Notes: generated by a model not told the origin, from the letters alone. A stretch of DNA of 64,000 bases from Protostelium mycophagum (GCA_002081555.1 MZNV01001755.1:1-64000), one strand, 5' to 3'; positions 33,115 through 45,363 are shown, counted from the first letter of the stretch. Made by a program: numbers and translations.

Positions 33115-33306
33115 TCACATTTTGATGTACATCCACTCACTCGCGACGCTCACAAGACCGCTGTACAGAATCAACACGATCACAGACCCTTGTTCACTTT
33201 TGTTTTGGAGTGCGCAGCTGATGAAAAAGCGTGTTCTTTTTGTTCAACGAAACAGCGAAAATTCGATGCAACAGAAGTCAGACACCCGAGAGACGGAGAC
33301 GAGCGC

Positions 33307-35726
33307 ATGAAGCTTCTGGCGGTCATCTCTATATTTATTATATGCGCCAGCTACGCTCAGACTGAATTTGAAGAACCACAATGGCATTCTTTGATGACAT
33401 TTTTCAATCACACAAATGGTGATCTAATACGAAGCCAATCAAATTATTCATCAGCTTAGGGGAACACTGGAATCATAATGATGGGTGGGGAAGTAATACC
33501 ACTGTCTGCGGATGGTTTGGGGTCACCTGCAACACAAATCATACCTCTGTCATGAACATCACGCTTGCCAACAATAACATGACGGGCGAAGTGGTCATAC
33601 ATGGTAATTAATTCTTTGATTGACCATCATCTAAATTGCTTCTTCAGCTCTCCCCGATCTCGCCACTCTCGATCTCTCAGAAAACCGCCTGTATGGATCG
33701 ATCGTAGACCTCTTAAAACATCCCTCGCTAGCTCAATTAACCATCAGTGATAATATGTTTGAGGTCCCTGTGATATCATTTCACAATCTCACGAGATTAA
33801 CTCTTTTGGACATTTCTTCCAACTTCTTTCATCAGCCACTGCCTGATCTACCTCCAAGGTATGGAATCATACCTCCTCTAAACATGTACAAACTCATATC
33901 TATAACCCAACCCATTTTCCCACCCATTTTCTCAAGTCTTCAGCATTAACACGTTTATCTTCACGAATAATTCGTTTTTTGGTGATATACCTTCCTCTTA
34001 CTCCACCCTCCCTCTACAATACTTTAATGGAGAAGAGAACCTCCTCACGGGGTCCTTGGTGACGTCATCATGGAACCAGCTGAAACAGTGCGATTTAGGC
34101 GGGAACGAATTCGTGTGCCCCACCCCCGTATGGATCATCAAGACATGTGATGCGACATGTGACGATGCGGGGTGAGATATCTCAAAGTTTTATTGGGTGA
34201 TACCGCTCTTTTTGATTTTGAAAAAAATACACATAAAATAAATTTTATTTTTATAAATAAACTTGATTTTTTTTGCGTGCGTTAAGCGGCCCCTTTGCAT
34301 TTTCAAAAATATAAAACATCTATTTTTAGAAATTTTGTTGATGACGTCACAGTGTTCCATATTTCTACAACCTGCCAGAAACTTCCTCCGTACCCGTGGA
34401 TTCCACCCAGAATTTCACGTACAATGTCCGCAGCGTTTTCAGCGAGGGAACACTCTGCACCATCTCCTTCGACGAGGGCACATTCGACGTACCAAACTTC
34501 AACATCACGATAAGAAGAGGTAAAGTGTTTGTGCCTTGAGGAATTTTCCTCAGCGAGGCCAGAAGATAATTATTTGGTTTATTGTGACGTGGCAAAGTTG
34601 ACCGAGTTGTTTTTTGGAAAATAGAGTTTTATTATTTTACAACATTTTTGTTTGTAAAACTTTTTGGCGTTTGTAAAGCCGCAGTCCAAGCCATTTCTAC
34701 AATGCAACACGAACTTTTGTTGCATAATTTTAATCTCTACAACTGTGTAGTGTGACTTCCCCATTTACTCATTCTTCACAGCGAATTATACCGCCGTCTA
34801 CAACACGGCATTACCTACTCCACCGCAGAACGTCAGCCAGATCATATCAGCCATTGTAGATATCCAGACGAGCGTCGACGTCGACTTTCTGTCGAACGTA
34901 ACCCTCACTTTTGCTGTGGGAAATATTTCCGTTGTAGTGAGTGAATTTATAATTTTTTTTGTGAATTTATTGCACATTTATTAAAGAGCAGAATGAACAG
35001 AATTATTTGTTGTACATGTTTTTCTGCTTCTACACAGTTGTAGATGTGTTTTTTCTTGTGAATAAACAATTTATTTGTCTTGATTTTTTGCGGCTGTGCA
35101 TCATTCTCTTCAAAAGTGCGGTAGTTACCGTATCCCGTCACGTTAATTTGACGTGTTTATCTAACTCGATTGTAGAACGCTTGTCTCGCGTTTATCAACG
35201 GAAGCCAATGGCAATGCACAGATTACAACTTGACTCGGACGCAAACAAATGACACGGTCCTTTTGACAGGGATTACGTCACACTTTACGCCTTTCGCCAT
35301 CATACTGACGAATCCTCCCCCGAAAAGATTCTTCCTGTCAAATCAATTTGTCGCAGCATTGATCTCCATCATCATGGTGATTTTTATTTATTTTTAAACT
35401 GTTTCTCCAACTTTTTATTTTCGTGGAGCTGTACAGTTTCAAAAAGATTCCATTCTACGTTTATTACCGCGAATATCTCGTTAAGAAACCGTAGATTAAT
35501 GAGATTCAAAAAAGCACAAGAATTTATTTACGTATATTTTTCAAGCTCATCTACAACTCTAGATTTACACTTCCAGGCTTCTGCGATCGTGTTGATGGCA
35601 CTTGGGCTATTCCTTCGGTTCATGGAGCGCAGAAAGAAAGATAAGAAGGCGGACGAGCTGGAGCTGCAACAGAGTATATACAGAGCGGCACATACCCAAG
35701 CTGACCCTGCAATACAGAGGATATAA
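33307..35726 (+). CDS. Secreted-type leucine-rich repeat protein with one TM segment
   Basis: Starts with signal peptide MKLLAVISIFIICASYAQ (residues 1-18). Then an LRR N-cap (WNHNDGWGSNTTVCGWFGVT with paired Cys), LRRs (LATLDLSENRLYGSI, LTRLTLLDISSNFF), a Cys cap (CPTPVWIIKTCDATCDDAG), a region with many N-glycosylation sites, NACLAFINGSQWQCTDYN and LLTGITSHFTPFAIILT, which resembles the GAIN/GPS edge of adhesion receptors, then a TM segment (FVAALISIIMASAIVLMALG) and a 40-residue basic tail ending DPAIQRI. Probably a surface receptor or adhesion protein of about 540 residues. The plant-like LRR N-cap is common in amoebozoan genes. Confidence 0.75.
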
Positions 35727-36430
35727 AGGCCACTTTTGTATTTACAAGTCATTAATCGCTGATGAGAGTTGTTCATGTGTTTCAACGCGATCATTGACAT
35801 TTCTAATCGTAATCGAAAATTGTTTTGGACGTTTTGACCTTCAAGTTGTACAGATGAAACAACAACCAAACCGAAGAAGGTACGATTAACACTGTAACAT
35901 TCTGCATGTTGTTAGTAGCATATGACTGTCCTCTAAAGGTTTTGGCTTAATTTCGCAGAGCTGCTTTTTGCATGCATTTTTCTCCTGCAAAAGTAAGTAA
36001 CGTCGCGTGAGAGGAACTGCATACTTTGAACCTGCAAGCTCTGAAACGAATTTTCTTGCGCAGAGGCTGTTCATGGTCCAGTGCGGTCACAAAGAAGACC
36101 GTGTTCTGCCACACCGGAGTACGAGTTCTCAAGGACCTTGATGGAGATCTGATCGGAGCTGTCAGTTTATAGAGGTAATATATCCCCTGGGAGATCTCAA
36201 AACCACAAATTTCTTTCGAAAGTGCGAAATTTCGACGACAAATCACTTCGGAACAGATCAAACCGGAATTTTCGTCTAAATTTGGTGCTGCAGAGGTGTC
36301 AGACGTACTTTCGCGTCTCTTACCGTGACTTCACGTCACTTACCCAGAACAGTGGTTTTGTTGTACTTCGATCTCACTCTTCCAACAATCAAACAAGCAA
36401 CACACGATACGAAAAACGAAAACGAACAAT
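35727..36430. other. 700-base spacer, no supported gene
   Basis: Short open frames only. A plus-strand stretch near 36060-36170 (VRVLKDLDGDLIGAVSL with stop) reads protein-like, but I cannot connect it to a start. No RNA gene recognised. Confidence 0.35.
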
Positions 36431-37684
36431 ATGAAGCGCACTTCCATCCTCTTTGGCCTCCTCGCGGCTGTAGCCGCTCAGACTTTCACTGGATATCCGG
36501 TAGTCGCCCGTGAAGGCAGCTCTTTTGCCTACGTCGGGTTCAACAACAAGCTCTACTCCTTCTCTCTCCCTTCGCTGGCGGTGACCAACACGTGAGTATC
36601 CCGCCAAAACCTGAGATTCAAAAATTGAAAACGAGTAGTTTCGCGGCCGATCCTTCCGTGACTTTCTACTCCCCCGCAACGGCTAGTGGTAGAGTGGTGA
36701 CTCTGTCCGACGACTCTGCACCAGGCACTTACACGGTTAATACCGAGACAAACACGTTTGCTTACCAGCCCAACGGTGCTCGCCCAGAAGAACAATTCCC
36801 CGTCGATGTGAGTCTCCATCTCTGATGACGTCATCTGACAAGTGTCAGTACACGACCGAGCAGACTGACGCTCAGGGTAACAAGTTCACTTACACCTTCG
36901 ATGGCACTCAGTCCTTCATCACAAAGACGACCTCTGGTGGATCCTCATCTACACTTGTCCTCCCTAAGGTCTACAACGCCAAGGGCATCTTTACTCTGCA
37001 GAACAACGTCTTATACTTCACCGCCACCACCTTCACCTTGAGGAGCTCTGTCAACTATGACTTTTACGCCGTGGACACCAACAGCTTCTCCATTGTGGAC
37101 GGACCCGTGGAGCTTCCCAACTCTGCATCTGCCGGATGCCCTGTCGCCGCAAGGTGAATTATTTGATGAGATTGAAGATGCTGAACTCCGTAGAAACTGT
37201 GGAGTCCCCGTCACTGGACATGTCTCCGTTGTAGATGGAGTCTTGGTCTACGTGTACACCATCAAGAACGAGGGACCCTTCCAAGTCACCATCAACGCTT
37301 ACTCCAAATCTTGCGGATTCTCCACAAACACTTTTACTGACATTTCCGGACCTTCTGCCTCCGGAACTGGCAACTGTGGAGCCACAGCTCCATCTACTAC
37401 CCAGACCCCAAGCACAGTTCCCGATGACAACTCCGACCCCGAGTCCACCTGCCTGAACGGTTGCGCAGGAGGTGTGTATCTACATCGTTGTAGATGCAAT
37501 GCTGATTTCTTCAGGTGCCAAGTGCTGTGCCGGACAATGTTACTCCACCGGACAATACACTTGCTTCACCAGAACTGACGGCTCCAAGCAATTGTGCCCC
37601 CTTGGAATGAGCGTTTGTGGAAGCGCTTGCTACTTCACCAACTCTTACACTTGTGCTGAGGGACAACTCAGTGCTCACTTGTAA
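36431..37684 (+). CDS. Secreted protein with Cys-rich carbohydrate-binding-like end
   Basis: Signal peptide MKRTSILFGLLAAVAAQ. A beta-rich domain follows (FAYVGFNNKLYSFSLPSLA, VTFYSPATASGRVVTLSD, KVYNAKGIFTLQNNVLYFTA), then a Thr/Pro linker (ATAPSTTQTPSTVPDDNSD) and a Cys-rich C-terminus (CLNGCAG|GAKCCAGQCYSTGQYTC, LCPLGMSVCGSACYFTN, YTCAEGQLSAHL). The C-x-G-x-C-Y-S-x-x-Q-Y-x-C and CG-x-ACY repeats are common at the end of secreted amoebozoan proteins, some of them cellulose/chitin-binding. Location is extracellular or in the cyst/spore coat. No catalytic domain seen. Codon use is C/G-ending, suggesting strong expression. Confidence 0.75.
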
Positions 37685-37981
37685 AGCAATAAATATAGAG
37701 GATAAAAGTTGTTCGGCCAATCTTTAGCGTTTAGAACATAAAATCTAGTGGTAGATGTCCGTCATCCCACAAGTAACTTCTGCTGGATGATGTGTTGTAA
37801 TGTGTTCCGGTGATAAACCACATGATGTGTCCGTCATCCAAGACCTGTCCTTGCTGTGTGGAGCTTGATTAAGTTTGTAGAAACCTGATAACCTGGTTGC
37901 AATACGAATTTTGCTGTTGCAACAACACTGAAATCATTCAGTGAATGTCCCCCCATACAATTACTTTTCTTTTTATTGATA

Positions 37982-40323
37982 TTACAAGCCCCTATTGTTT
38001 TTTATGTTTCTGTTTACGACAGAGAACAGCCGGATTGATGTGACATACAGAATCACAGCGGCAATCATCGTGACGCCCGCAAAGATGCAGCACACTAGAA
38101 ATGTGTCGTGGAAGCATTTGGATCCCCGGCATGTGCCTTCCCCCGGGCTTTCTTTGTGATAAAAGGCGTCTGTCACAACGATGGGAAAGATCCACGAGCC
38201 CAAGGCCGTACCCTTCAAAGTGTCAGAAGATGTCAAAATGACAGGTGTCACTCACGAAACCGACAGTTCCGAAATTTGTACCAAAGTTTTTGGAACCCCA
38301 CAGGTCGCAGATGATGGCGGGGAGGCTACGAAAGATCAGTGAAATCCCAACGAAATTTCGAGTTACGTACACCGACCACATGGTCCCAGCACCAACAGCA
38401 ATTATGCAAGAAGCTTGTACGATGAGACCCGAACCTCTAAGAACAAGAAGTAGATTTCCTGGAAATTTCAATTTACGTAAACGAGAAATTATATTTTGTG
38501 TTGTAATATTTAAATAAAATACCTGTTATGATGAAAAGCAGTGAAAGGCCCAGATAAGCGGGGTGATATATAGTCTCTCTCAACTACCACGAATTTAATT
38601 TATTTTCATGAATTAACCATCTACAACGCACCTGGTCCGAAATAAATCCGAAAAAGAGTGCGGAAACCGAAAAAAAACAGCAATATAACGTTAAGCTGGT
38701 GATCTGCAAGCTACTATTCCCAAGCTCAGACTCCAAAATGTTTGAGATATTGAAGAGTAAAGTGATTGCAGATCCCTATATAAATCAGATTTTTTTGGCG
38801 GGAAACATGAAATTCAAAATTTCAATCTTTCATCTGGCGGGAAAATCACCTGGACGATCATGGTGATCAGGAACAGCATCCAATACTGCATGGTCAGCAT
38901 GATCTGCAGACTGTTGAACTCTGGCAGTACGTCTACAACGAGGAGATCGGGCATGTCTTCATCACTGACCAATGAGGAGTAATCAGTGTAGGATCTTCTG
39001 ATGGAGGATCGAGCTGCATTCCGTGAGGGTGTGCGGTAAGAGGCGGAGGCCCTGACCATCACTGGAGACGCGGTCTCTTCGAGGAACTGCAGGAGGTGAG
39101 ACATCTACAACGAGGCTATTTTCGCTCCGATTTTTATGATATTTCATCTGGATGTTGGCTCTGCCGTTTTGATTAAAATCACCCAGTATACCATAATAAT
39201 TAAATAAATTTAAATTATTTTTGATAAAATGATGCATTGTAGCCTCATTCAAGCGAACATGTACTGTACAAAAGAATCCATGTCTTTTATGATTTTGTCA
39301 ACAAAACCTAAAAACGTATAACCATGCCATTTTGCAAGCCATTTCCCTGACGTAAATAAGCTCACCACAGAATTGATCTCGTCATCTTGCACATTGGCAT
39401 AACTGATTCTGCTCTCTAATCGATCCGTCGTGATCGTCGTCAATAATGATCCGATAATGGACATCAAAATGATCATCAATGCAATAAATGTCCAAAAGTG
39501 TGGCATCTCTTTAGTGGTAGGGTATAATATTTTTTGGACCTGTACATCTGTCGACAAGAAGTTTCAACGCAATGAGATTACCTGAATGTACAATGCGGGG
39601 ACAATCCCCAGGAATGCGGCTGCGACTCCACAAACAGTGGCTAAATATAAATTCAGATATATTTTTAATTTTTACAAAATTATGAGCGTTAAGACAACCG
39701 TATCGTTACGGTATCTTACCGTAACATTTCTTCACATCATAATTATTTCCACCGAAAATCACATCATGAATTCGTTCTTCACCTTTTGCATGCTCAAAGT
39801 TTGCCATTGATGGGCCAACTGCTGCATAGAAGAATCCGGCAGCACCAGCACCTTGCACTAGAGAAAACAGACCCGTTATGGCAGCATTAGACGGGACCCA
39901 GTCGATTGATGTCTCGGCCCAATAATAAATGAGAGGTAAAATAGATAAGAATGCGGACTGTATGTCTTAGTTGCATTTCTTGATGTCAGAGAATTACCAT
40001 GATTATTGTCAGATAAACTTGCAGCCGGTCATACATTAAACCAGATAAAATGGAGAAATAACTGCATCATTAGTTGATTTTCAGATTTTCCAACTGATTT
40101 GGTGCAGAATTTACCTTGAGAACATGAAAGCCACGTCAATACTGGAGATCTCATGCAATGTATATTTTGATTCTAATTGTATGTATCTCATAAACAGAAA
40201 TCGAAGATCGGCACTGGCTTCAGGATCATCAGATACGAAATGAAGGCAGGCAAAGAACCTACCACATGCCACGGCCAACATGCACGCCGCTGAGAGAGTC
40301 GACCATCTATTGAGCGCGTTCAT
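37982..40323 (-). CDS. NFD4/nodulin-like major facilitator transporter
   Basis: About ten exons. Start MNALNRWSTLSAACMLAVAC, then after a 44-nt intron the NFD4 signature region (YIQLESKYTLHEISSIDVAF, FSILSGLMYDRL). Further TM exons: SAFLSILPLIYYWAETSIDW, GLFSLVQGAGAAGFFYAAVG with NFEHAK, HFWTFIALMIILMSIIGSLL, a cytosolic Ser/Arg loop (SASYRTPSRNAARSSIRRSY), QYWMLFLITMIVQ, and at the end GTALGSWIFPIVVTDAFY and LVCCIFAGVTMIAAVILYVT, giving about 12 segments. A membrane carrier; related proteins are placed with nodulin-like and RIBOSOME-unlinked MFS carriers, substrate unknown. ATG at 40321-40323 chosen because an upstream TTG is not a start. Confidence 0.78.
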
Positions 40324-41913
40324 ATTCAAGAGGACCTGGCGGTCTGTGGCAAGAACAGAAGCGCTTTACAACGAATTCACCTTCCGAAATATCCAAACTC
40401 CCGCTTTCCACATTTGTAGAATAAAGACAACCCACGACAGCGCTGTGAGATCACGAAGCGCGCTGAAAGATCACGAATGAGCAGCTTCAAGGTTAATAGG
40501 AGCATCTATTCCTACAATGGAAGACACCTGCCCTCAAGCTTTACCACGAAGAAAAGAACTTTTTGGTGCACTTTGTGCCCACTGGAAGACGTCGGCAACA
40601 ATCCGATTCAGAACGAGTGTTTTGAAAAGGCGGTTAAATGTACAAATTCTTGTTGCTGGAGAATTAAGAGGATCAAATGCACCACTGCTACACCATATTC
40701 ACAAAGACTTGTATGAATGTGTGGTCTGGAATATTCCAGCTCAAGGGTCAGAAACGCTCGAACTTTACTCGAATGATGTGATGTGGATGTTCTGCCCCCA
40801 ACTTGTTCACATTGACTGCAAGGCGGGCACTGTGACTTCATCTACAAAGCCTTGAGCATGATGGAAACATGTCTTCACTACCGTCTTCTGAAGAGGACGT
40901 TTCAGAAATGGGAGATGGTGGAAGGTCTGATGGCGGAAATCTAATAGTGAAAGTGTTTGACATTCCTGCCGCACAACATAGTTCATCCTTCCATAAAGTG
41001 AGCAGCACCAAATACCTATTCTCCTCGGGGTCAGAAGGTACATTAGCTACTGGATCAGAAGGCAACTATTGGTTCTTAGAGAGTTTCGTGATACCTAACT
41101 ACCTCCATATGAACCCGGATCGCGTCCATGGACGGCAGAATCACCGCTCGAGAGATCTCGAATAAGCTGCAACGCTGTATTTCTGCGTCCGTCCATGATG
41201 CCGGTATGCTCTCCTGTGATAACAAGTGGCCGTAAAGATCAGTGCTGGACAGTTGTGGGGGCACCTTCAAGAGGCTCAGAAAGCATGGAGGAAATGATAC
41301 ATACAGAAGCCCACGGGAGAAAGTAGTCAAGGGTCCGGATTCTTCGACCCCAATGTTGGTGTTCTGCCACTGATAGTTGGATCGCCATCATCAAAATGAG
41401 TATGAAGTGGCTCAACCCTCTGTGACTGCATAAATTCGTGGGAATATTTCCTCCGGTCCAGAGGAATGTAAGGTTCCAAATTGATGAGAAACATTCTCGA
41501 CCATGGCGCCAAAAATCAGTTTTTGATGTCTTCAAAGGTGACATAAAGTCGATTTTCGCAGAAAAACTTTGCGGAAAATCACGCTTTCCAGAAATTTTTC
41601 TTCTCATTTTGGCTGAGAAAGTCTTCAGAAAATTCAAGATATTTTATTTAATCAAGGCAACCCTCAAGCGTGTTAATTTCACTTCAGTTATCGCGACGGT
41701 CGCGGTAAGGAATTGCATGTCTTGTGTTCGTGCAGCTGTGATCAAGAAGATGTACAACTGTCGTCTGTTTTCTTCTGCTTTTCACAATTTTTGCAACACT
41801 AAAACCGATCTGATGGGGTGGAAAACTTGTGTTGATCGCAAAATAATCGCAGACCATCAACGCACATCAAAGACAAGTTGCATATTAATAGGTGGTCTGT
41901 GATCGTATTTTAT
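40324..41913. other. Unresolved region, possible plus-strand gene
   Basis: Plus-strand frames 40517-40855 (RRLNVQILVAGELRGSN, LYECVVWNIPAQGSETLELY, CPQLVHIDCKAG, LRR-like in feel) and 40869-41165 (GGNLIVKVFDIPAAQHSS, YLFSSGSEGTLATGSEGNYW) look coding, but I find no phase-consistent junction between them. A downstream frame with ITAREISNKLQRCISASVHD may belong too. On the minus strand, 41076-41637 holds other frames without support. I would treat this as one unidentified gene plus spacer. Confidence 0.35.
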
Positions 41914-43057
41914 TCATCTGTAAGGGTTTTTCTGGGGCTGGAGAAGTATTTCAGTAGGACACCTGACAAAATCAGTTGAATTCTTTTTGTTTTTTGACAG
42001 AAAATTTCTGTTGCAAAAAACATCATCCAAACACACCCCGTTCCTGGAAATTTCAGCACAAAGAGGACACATTCAGAGACATCATCAGGTTGTATCATCT
42101 TCTCCGGATCCAGATGCTTCAGGTCGCTCACCATGGGCGTGTTGATGTAGCCTGGTTCGATACTGCACACCTCGAAAATGTCAACTACAACGATAATGGC
42201 CATGAAATTTCCGTGAAATTCCGCACCTTTACGCCCTGCTCCCGGACATCTAAGAAGATAGATTTACTGAACCCCACAACTCCATGCTTAGAAGCTGCGT
42301 AAGGGCCAAGTTCGGAATATGCCTCGCGTCCACTTACAGACGCAATGTTGATGATTGCTCCTCTGTCTGATTGAGCATGGTGGATGAGAACATGTTATAA
42401 GAGGGGTAAAGAGATTAAAACCATGATAAAAGTGTCGCTTGCCTGGGATGCTTTGTGATGTGAGGTAATGATAATTTTGTTGCCCTCATTAATGCGATTA
42501 AATTCAAATGGATCGTATCATCCCATGCTTCTAAAGAGTCTTCGAAGTTAGTCAAGATCCCTTTAATGAATTAATATTCCATGTCATGTCTGAAAATGAA
42601 AGACGGGTGAGTTTCTTTTTGGCAAACAAGAGACAGAGTCACCTGCAGCATTGATAAGAATATTGAGAGCTCCAAAAGTTTTATTTGTCTCGTCGATGAT
42701 CCTGCAATTATTTCAGCAAGTTTTTTAATTTGAATTTTGCGAATGGCAGCGTAAGTCGCCACCAATCATCAGAACCTCTGAAGACGAATCATACTTGTGT
42801 ATGCCCTCTAATTCCTTCAGGTTCGCGATCACTATGAGTATATCGGCCTCTGATCTGGCTGATTTACAGGCTTCCTCCGTCTCCTTCAGATTCTTTTCGT
42901 TCGTTCCACTGATGACAACCTGCAACGATTCAATGTGATGATTCACTTTTTGGGTAACCTTGCATCCCTCTTTCACGAGAGAGACGGCAATAGCACGGCC
43001 GACACCAGAGGAAGCACCTGTGACGATGGCAACTTGGCCTTGGATAGAATAGCTCAT
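41914..43057 (-). CDS. Short-chain dehydrogenase/reductase
   Basis: Starts MSYSIQGQVAIVTGASSGVG with the TGxxxGxG dinucleotide motif at residues 13-20. Later exons give NILINAAG, RGAIINIASVSG with the catalytic Ser, GPYAASKHGVVGFSKSI with the YxxxK pair, VCSIEPGYINTPMVSDL, then ECVLFVLKFP|GTGCPTEILLQPQKNPYR with stop at 41914-41916. The last intron uses a GTGTGT donor near 42040 to keep the frame. NAD(P)-dependent oxidoreductase, cytosolic, about 240 residues; substrate not deducible. Confidence 0.85.
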
Positions 43058-43496
43058 GTTTTTGTCCTTGGAGTGAAAAGTGGTGAAATACCACTGCAAG
43101 AACCGGACACAAATCACGTGACCAACATTTTATATGTCATCTACAACAAGAGATCATCACACCATGCAAGGATGTTGACAACGTGAACAGAATAATATCC
43201 CACCCTTCCTGATGGTGAATGCATGTATAGAAGTCTTCAGTCCATATTTTACAGTTCTGCAGGGAACATTTTTGCAGTTTGGCGTACCATCAGGTTTCCA
43301 TACCTGATGAACAGCTCCAAATTTGGTTCGCACAAAACACCTAAAGCAAGAGACTATTTTAGGCTTGGGATGTTCCAGACGATGGCGATTGATTCATCAG
43401 CGATCGCGATGTCTTGCTGGGAACAGATCCAAATAAATCTGACAGATCTCTTTAATCTGCAGATGTTGGCATTTTAATCGCGGATCTCAGATCCAA
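43058..43496. other. Divergent promoter region, no gene seen
   Basis: Between the SDR (-) and the F-box-like gene (+). A plus-strand 84-codon frame at 43223-43477 has no support. One TCTACAAC word near 43140. Confidence 0.4.
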
Positions 43497-44798
43497 ATGA
43501 AAGAAAGAAAATGTTCATTTTTCCCAGCGAGATCCCGGCCAAGTCCGATGACTCCCGCTGACAACGCAAAGAGGATGACAATCATGAACCATAGAGAACG
43601 GGAGACGAAACGACGGCGATATAATAATGCATCAGAAGACAATTTCAGCGCCCTCTTACCGCTCATCTTTACATTCATGGTTCCATATGACTTGATTGTG
43701 AATTGTCAACTCGTTTGTAAACGCTGGAGAAATGTGAGACATCATCATGCTTCTCTTCTTAGATCCGAATTCGAATCTGATGATCACAGGTTTTGATTGA
43801 GTCTGAATTAGGACGTCGGAGATGCCTCCAAACATGGCCCTCCCTCTCAATCCACCTCACGGGAGATGTATGTGGCCTCTCTTGGATCCGCTTTGCCGCC
43901 AGTAAAGACAAGAATGGTTCTCTTCTACAAAAAGCGAGAGAGCCGTTCAAATCATTATTGGACAGATCTCAAGGTATGTATGGATCATGGAATCGACCTC
44001 ATACATTTTGACTTCAAAAGGTTTGGAATTTGAGCGGCTACGCTCTGAATATCTAAGAAAGGCACATGACCGCCTTAATGAACTTGAACACGTGACGAAT
44101 TGGTCAAATCGGTGAGATGGATGCATGATGTGTTTTATTTTTTCTGCACAGAGCACAAAGAAATCAAAGACACAAACCAAAATATTTTTGAGCACCTTCA
44201 CCATGATTTTTATTTCTGCTACCTTTATTCTAAACTCGCGTAGATTAGACCTCACCACCCTAGAAGGAGACCCCGATTTTTTGGCGGGAAAATGTTTTCC
44301 CTTTGTAAAATTTCTTGTGGACTGTGCCATCTTCGAAAAGATGGAAATTTCCCAGAAAAATCACAGATCAGAAACACTTGTACAAAAAATTCACGGACGA
44401 ATGCTGTCTTGCGGTGGCGAACTCCTCAAGGTAACCACTCGACTCGCTTTGTACACCTTGTCGCTGTGTGATCACGAAATTTCACTGAAATTTCGTAGGT
44501 TGAAGCGTATAACGAAATGAGACGGGGACCAGGCATTGAACAACACCGCCACACTGCCGTGATCATATACGGCAAAAGCGGCTGCTCCTACGTTTTTTTC
44601 AAAGAAGACAACATCTTAGAGGTCGACTTCGACTGGATCTTCTCTGTCTACAACGTTGTAGATGACGTCATCATGAGTAAGATACTGTGGGTTGTCATGG
44701 TGCAGTTGTGGACGAGAAAAACGTGGCTGAGAGGGCAGAGTGTGTCCACAGGGTTGCAGCTGTGGCCAGAACTTATTGACAAACATAAAAAAGTGTGA
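43497..44798 (+). CDS. F-box-like protein of unknown target
   Basis: The first exon (ATG 43497; a later ATG at 43589 is possible) carries ALLPLIFTFMVPYDLIVNCQ, LVCKRWRNV, an F-box-like motif. Later exons read RCLQTWPSLSIHLTGDV, GLEFERLRSEYLRKAHDRLN (coiled coil), LDLTTLEGDPDFLAGKCFPF, FLVDCAIFEKM and YNEMRRGPGIEQHRHTAVII, then EDNILEVDFDWIFS. The final intron is best read as 44645-44704; it is a multiple of three and has no stop, so retention would add 20 residues. No known substrate domain at the C-terminus. Likely a ubiquitin-ligase adaptor, by the F-box alone. Confidence 0.6.
44647..44662. repeat. 16-nt palindrome TCTACAACGTTGTAGA followed by TGACGTCA
   Basis: Same perfect palindrome as at 5734, here immediately followed (44663-44670) by the palindrome TGACGTCA, inside the last intron of the F-box-like gene. 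Confidence 0.9.
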
Positions 44799-44938
44799 AT
44801 TTCTCTTGCAAAATTGAACTTGTACAAAAAGGGTTGGCGGGTTGTAGATGAGTCATTTTGATTTGAATAATTTATTCCAAGTTCTGTTGGTTGTGGGTGA
44901 CCGGAGGTGCATAAATAGTGGGAATCATCTTGGTTATT

Positions 44939-45363
44939 TCAAAGAAGTACAATGGCAACTACAACACCAGCCACAATGATGAGGACAACTGTTCCGATCG
45001 CGAGTGTGATCTGTTGTTTTCATCAATCTCGTGCTTGAATGATGATCTCACTGGTGTACAAACCTTTACTTTTTTCCACCACATCTTATTCTTCAATTTG
45101 GTGGCACCATCTTTGAAACTTTGTGCATGTGCACGCATGAGGGCTGGTCTGTGTCAGGACTCGCGGTTGGAAAGCATCTCAGTCACCCGTCTTATCTTCT
45201 ATGGTGGAGAGGTCGTCCATGTTGCCGATTATCTTGTTTATGTTGGACGTCATGATGCCCTTGACATCATCGATCTGTCCCAAGACAATCTGAACTTTAG
45301 AGGTGTTGGGTGTTGAGCTGAAGAAGTGAGATCTTCTGTGGTGAAAATTGAACCTTACGCCAT
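44939..45363 (-). CDS. R-SNARE (VAMP/synaptobrevin), 93 aa, with Asn at the zero layer
   Basis: Four exons, 45363-45359 (ATGGC), 45317-45187, 45143-45070 and 45010-44939; the sum is exactly 94 codons. MASTPNTSKVQIVLGQIDDV, KGIMTSNINKIIGNMDDLST, ALMRAHAQSFKDGATKLKNK and MWWKK align gap-free with VAMP2. A single C-terminal TM (ITLAIGTVVLIIVAGVVVAI) makes it tail-anchored. It should drive vesicle fusion as the v-SNARE. The residue matching the ionic zero-layer Arg (VLERDQKL in VAMP2) is Asn here (IIGNMDDL), so it is not a canonical R-SNARE. No longin domain, so it is the brevin type. Confidence 0.92.

Noticed and set aside
43223-43477. 84-codon plus-strand frame
   Set aside because: No domain or splice support; lies in a divergent promoter.
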